Source: Spirochaeta sp.
Lineage (GTDB): Bacteria; Spirochaetota; Spirochaetia; UBA9216
Length of the DNA: 7,420 nt
Direction: 5' to 3'
Assembly (NCBI GenBank): GCA_003454605.1
Contig: DMKD01000159.1
Span: 1-7,420 of the forward strand
Positions 5,638 through 7,420 of this stretch are shown one piece after another (the stretch's first letter is position 1; the number at the start of each line of letters is the position of its first letter). The notes beneath the pieces are model-generated. The model was not told the origin of the DNA. It saw only the letters and a program-made list of their open reading frames with translations, and did no database searches. The position numbers and the translations under genes are program-made.

Positions 5638-6372
5638 ATGAAAATGAAAAACAAAATATGCCTGGTAACAGGTGCCGGGCGCGGAATAGGCAGGACTATT
5701 ACCGAACACTTCATAGCTGAAGGTGCCGTAGTATATGCGGGGGATCTTGCTTCTCCCGAAGAGAGAGAGAATGAGCAGACTCATGAGAACATTAGGGTTA
5801 TTCAGATGAACGTGACCGACAAGACTTCCATCCAGACTGCCGTGAAGACAGTGATAAATGAAGCGGGAAGAATTGATGTGCTTATCAATAACGCCGGAAT
5901 TACCCGGGATGGTCTGATCCAGAAGATAAGCGATGAAGATTGGGATGCCGTAGTTGCAATCAATCAGACGGGCGTATTCCAGGTAACCAGAGAAGTAGCT
6001 CCGATTATGATGGAGCAGGGGAACGGAAACATTATTTCACTCTCATCGGTGGTAGGTATCGACGGAAATATAGGCCAGACCAACTATGCCGCAACCAAGG
6101 GTGCAGTTGTCACAATGACAAAAACCTGGGCTAAGGAATTACCCAGGAAGGGTGCCAAAATTCGGGCGAACGCCATTGCTCCCGGTTTTATCCGGACCCC
6201 GATGACTGATAAAGTACCTCAGAAGGTTCTGGATCTGATGGAAAGTAACACCGCCCTGGGACGTCTGGGTGAAGCGGAAGATATCGCTAAATGCGCGGTC
6301 TTTCTCGCCTCCGATGAGTCTTCTTTCATCACCGGTCAGGTCATAAGAGTAGACGGCGGTTTGAAATTATAA
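5638..6372 (+). CDS. FabG-like short-chain dehydrogenase/reductase (3-oxoacyl-ACP/CoA reductase or 3-hydroxyacyl-CoA dehydrogenase)
   Basis: Classical SDR of 244 residues, the usual FabG/PhaB length, interconverting 3-oxoacyl and 3-hydroxyacyl thioesters with a nicotinamide cofactor. The Rossmann motif is TGAGRGIG (11-18), with NNAG at 84-87. The catalytic tetrad is Asn109 (NQTG), Ser137 (SSVVG), Tyr150 and Lys154 (YAATK). The PG motif is APGFIRTPMT (181-190), and the C-terminus ITGQVIRVDGGLKL is FabG-typical. Asp36 at the end of beta-2 (VVYAGDL) is the position that commonly favours NAD(H) over NADP(H). Three in-frame ATGs occur (5635, 5638, 5644). AGGAG (5626-5630) is 7 bases before 5638 and 4 before 5635, so 5638 is preferred. 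The frame also extends to a TTG at 5566, which lies in a hairpin and lacks a ribosome binding site. Neighbours suggest action on CoA thioesters; a role in fatty-acid synthesis is the alternative. Confidence 0.93.
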   Translation: MKMKNKICLVTGAGRGIGRTITEHFIAEGAVVYAGDLASPEERENEQTHENIRVIQMNVTDKTSIQTAVKTVINEAGRIDVLINNAGITRDGLIQKISDEDWDAVVAINQTGVFQVTREVAPIMMEQGNGNIISLSSVVGIDGNIGQTNYAATKGAVVTMTKTWAKELPRKGAKIRANAIAPGFIRTPMTDKVPQKVLDLMESNTALGRLGEAEDIAKCAVFLASDESSFITGQVIRVDGGLKL

Positions 6373-6377
6373 AGGAG
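6373..6377 (+). promoter_or_regulatory. Ribosome binding site that fixes a GTG start for the CoA-transferase
   Basis: AGGAG directly follows the SDR stop (TAA, 6370-6372). It is 7 bases before GTG at 6385 but only 2 before the ATG at 6380. The ATG frame stops at 6419-6421 after 13 codons, while the GTG frame stays open to the window end with clear CoA-transferase sequence, so GTG is the start. Confidence 0.8.
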
Positions 6378-6384
6378 CAATGAA

Positions 6385-7420
6385 GTGGCAAACTGGAACG
6401 ATGCTTATAAAAATAAATTAAGGCCAATAGATGAGGCGATTCGGTCCTTACCTAAAGAGGGTACGGTGATCATCAGTATGGCCTCGATGGAAGCCCAGGG
6501 TTTTATGGGCAGAATCCATGAGCATGCCGATCACTTTGATTTTCTGACGATAACATCCTGTCTGAATATGAATTCTTATCCATTCTGCGAAGACCCTAAG
6601 TACGAAGGAACCTTCATGAACGATAACTGGTTTTTCGGTCCCAGTAACAGGATGGCAAAGGCCAAAGGCTATGATCTTGTGGACTTTATTCCCAATAACC
6701 TTCACCTGGCCGGTGACAGCAAGCTGACAGCCCTTAAGGAAGATGGAAAACCGATTATTTTCTGGGGGCCGGCCACACCAATTCAGGGGAAGACGGGGTT
6801 CTTTAATCTGGGACTGTCCAATGTTTACGAGCAGGAGATTATTGAGGCTGCGGATATCATTATCCTGGAAGTGAATGAGAATGTCCCGTGGATCCACGGC
6901 GACACTCAGATTCATATAAATCAGGTGGACATTGTGGTCGAAGAGGATTATCCGATTCCCGAAATACCTCTGTTGGAACCTAGTGAGGTTGAGAAGAGGA
7001 TTGCCGCCCATATAGCAGGGCTGGTTGAAGACGAATCTACCCTGCAGATAGGAATTGGCGGTATTCCAAATGCCGTAGCGGCACTGCTGGCCGATAAAAA
7101 GAATCTGGGTATTCATACTGAGATGTTCTGTGAGTCGATGATTGATCTTTTTGAATGCGGAGCAGTGACGAATCTGTCAAAAAACTTCTGGCCGGGTAAA
7201 TTTATTTTCACTTTTGCCCTGGGAAGCAAGAGAATGTATGACTGGCTCGACAACAATCCTGCAGCCCTGGAGCTTCGGGGCAAATATGTTAATGACCCGA
7301 ATGTCGTCTGCCGGAACGATAAAATGGTCAGTATCAACACCGCCATTACAATCGATCTTTCGGGGCAGGTATGTTCCGAGTCTCTGGGTACTGTTCAGTA
7401 CTCGGGAACCGGGGGCCAGC
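6385..7420 (+). CDS. Acetyl-CoA hydrolase/CoA-transferase family protein (AbfT/Cat1-like), 3' partial
   Basis: 345 residues are visible of a family usually about 430-450 long; the frame is open to the last base. These enzymes move CoA between a carboxylate and an acyl-CoA (for example 4-hydroxybutyrate or butyrate with acetyl-CoA) through a glutamyl-CoA thioester. The N-terminal domain (roughly 1-200) includes FFGPSNRMAKAKG followed by DFIPNNLHLAG. The C-terminal domain carries GIGGIPNAVA (from 223), GIHTEMF with Glu246 as the probable catalytic glutamate, TFALGSKRMYDWLDNNP, VNDP (302-305), NDKMVSIN, GQVCSESLGT (327-336) and YSGTGGQ at the cut end. The sequence near residues 24-45 (TVIISMASMEAQGFMGRI) departs from the usual G-D-R-V...G-x-G-x-P segment. 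The start is GTG with AGGAG 7 bases upstream, 12 bases after the SDR stop, implying co-expression. The family is secure; acyl specificity is unknown. Confidence 0.92.
   Translation, partial: MANWNDAYKNKLRPIDEAIRSLPKEGTVIISMASMEAQGFMGRIHEHADHFDFLTITSCLNMNSYPFCEDPKYEGTFMNDNWFFGPSNRMAKAKGYDLVDFIPNNLHLAGDSKLTALKEDGKPIIFWGPATPIQGKTGFFNLGLSNVYEQEIIEAADIIILEVNENVPWIHGDTQIHINQVDIVVEEDYPIPEIPLLEPSEVEKRIAAHIAGLVEDESTLQIGIGGIPNAVAALLADKKNLGIHTEMFCESMIDLFECGAVTNLSKNFWPGKFIFTFALGSKRMYDWLDNNPAALELRGKYVNDPNVVCRNDKMVSINTAITIDLSGQVCSESLGTVQYSGTGGQ

Noticed and set aside
6448..7116. 222-codon open frame on the minus strand
   Set aside because: It lies wholly antisense to the well-conserved CoA-transferase coding sequence and shows no recognisable motif; it is a coding shadow.

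Overview
The window reads as one contiguous, same-strand (+) operon-like segment from an anaerobic or facultative bacterium. It has middling G+C and good AGGAG-type ribosome binding sites. The phylum cannot be fixed from sequence alone: a spirochaete, a deltaproteobacterial lineage or a clostridial-type anaerobe would all fit the gene content. No rRNA, tRNA, insertion sequence, CRISPR array, attachment site or origin was seen. Both ends cut through genes.

Positions 1-4493 hold a complete branched-chain amino acid type (HAAT/LIV family) ABC importer apart from the missing N-terminus of its binding protein. The order is periplasmic substrate-binding protein (1-1098, partial), LivH-like permease (1227-2153), LivM-like permease (2150-3070, GTG start), LivG ATPase (3070-3792) and LivF ATPase (3792-4493). 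The last four overlap by 4, 1 and 1 bases, so they are almost certainly translationally coupled. The 128-base gap between the binding protein and livH holds a GC-rich hairpin and a second structured leader just ahead of the livH ribosome binding site. Such a layout would allow the binding protein to be made in excess over the membrane parts.

Positions 4502-7420 hold three acyl-thioester enzymes. They are a FabH/KAS III-fold thiolase-superfamily enzyme (4502-5509), a FabG-like short-chain dehydrogenase/reductase (5638-6372) and an AbfT/Cat1-type acetyl-CoA hydrolase/CoA-transferase (6385 to the window end, partial). The first begins only 8 bases after livF, so it probably belongs to the transporter operon. 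Between the first and second lies a 125-base AT-rich spacer containing three back-to-back inverted repeats.

Working hypothesis (inference): the importer brings in a small carboxylate, possibly a hydroxy- or oxo-acid rather than leucine. The CoA-transferase activates it to a CoA thioester, the SDR interconverts 3-hydroxyacyl and 3-oxoacyl thioesters, and the KAS III-like enzyme makes or cleaves the 3-oxoacyl thioester. The enzymes' own peculiarities fit a non-standard role. The KAS III-like protein has His where FabH has the catalytic Asn. The SDR has an Asp at the end of beta-2 suggesting NAD(H) use. The LivG signature motif is degenerate.
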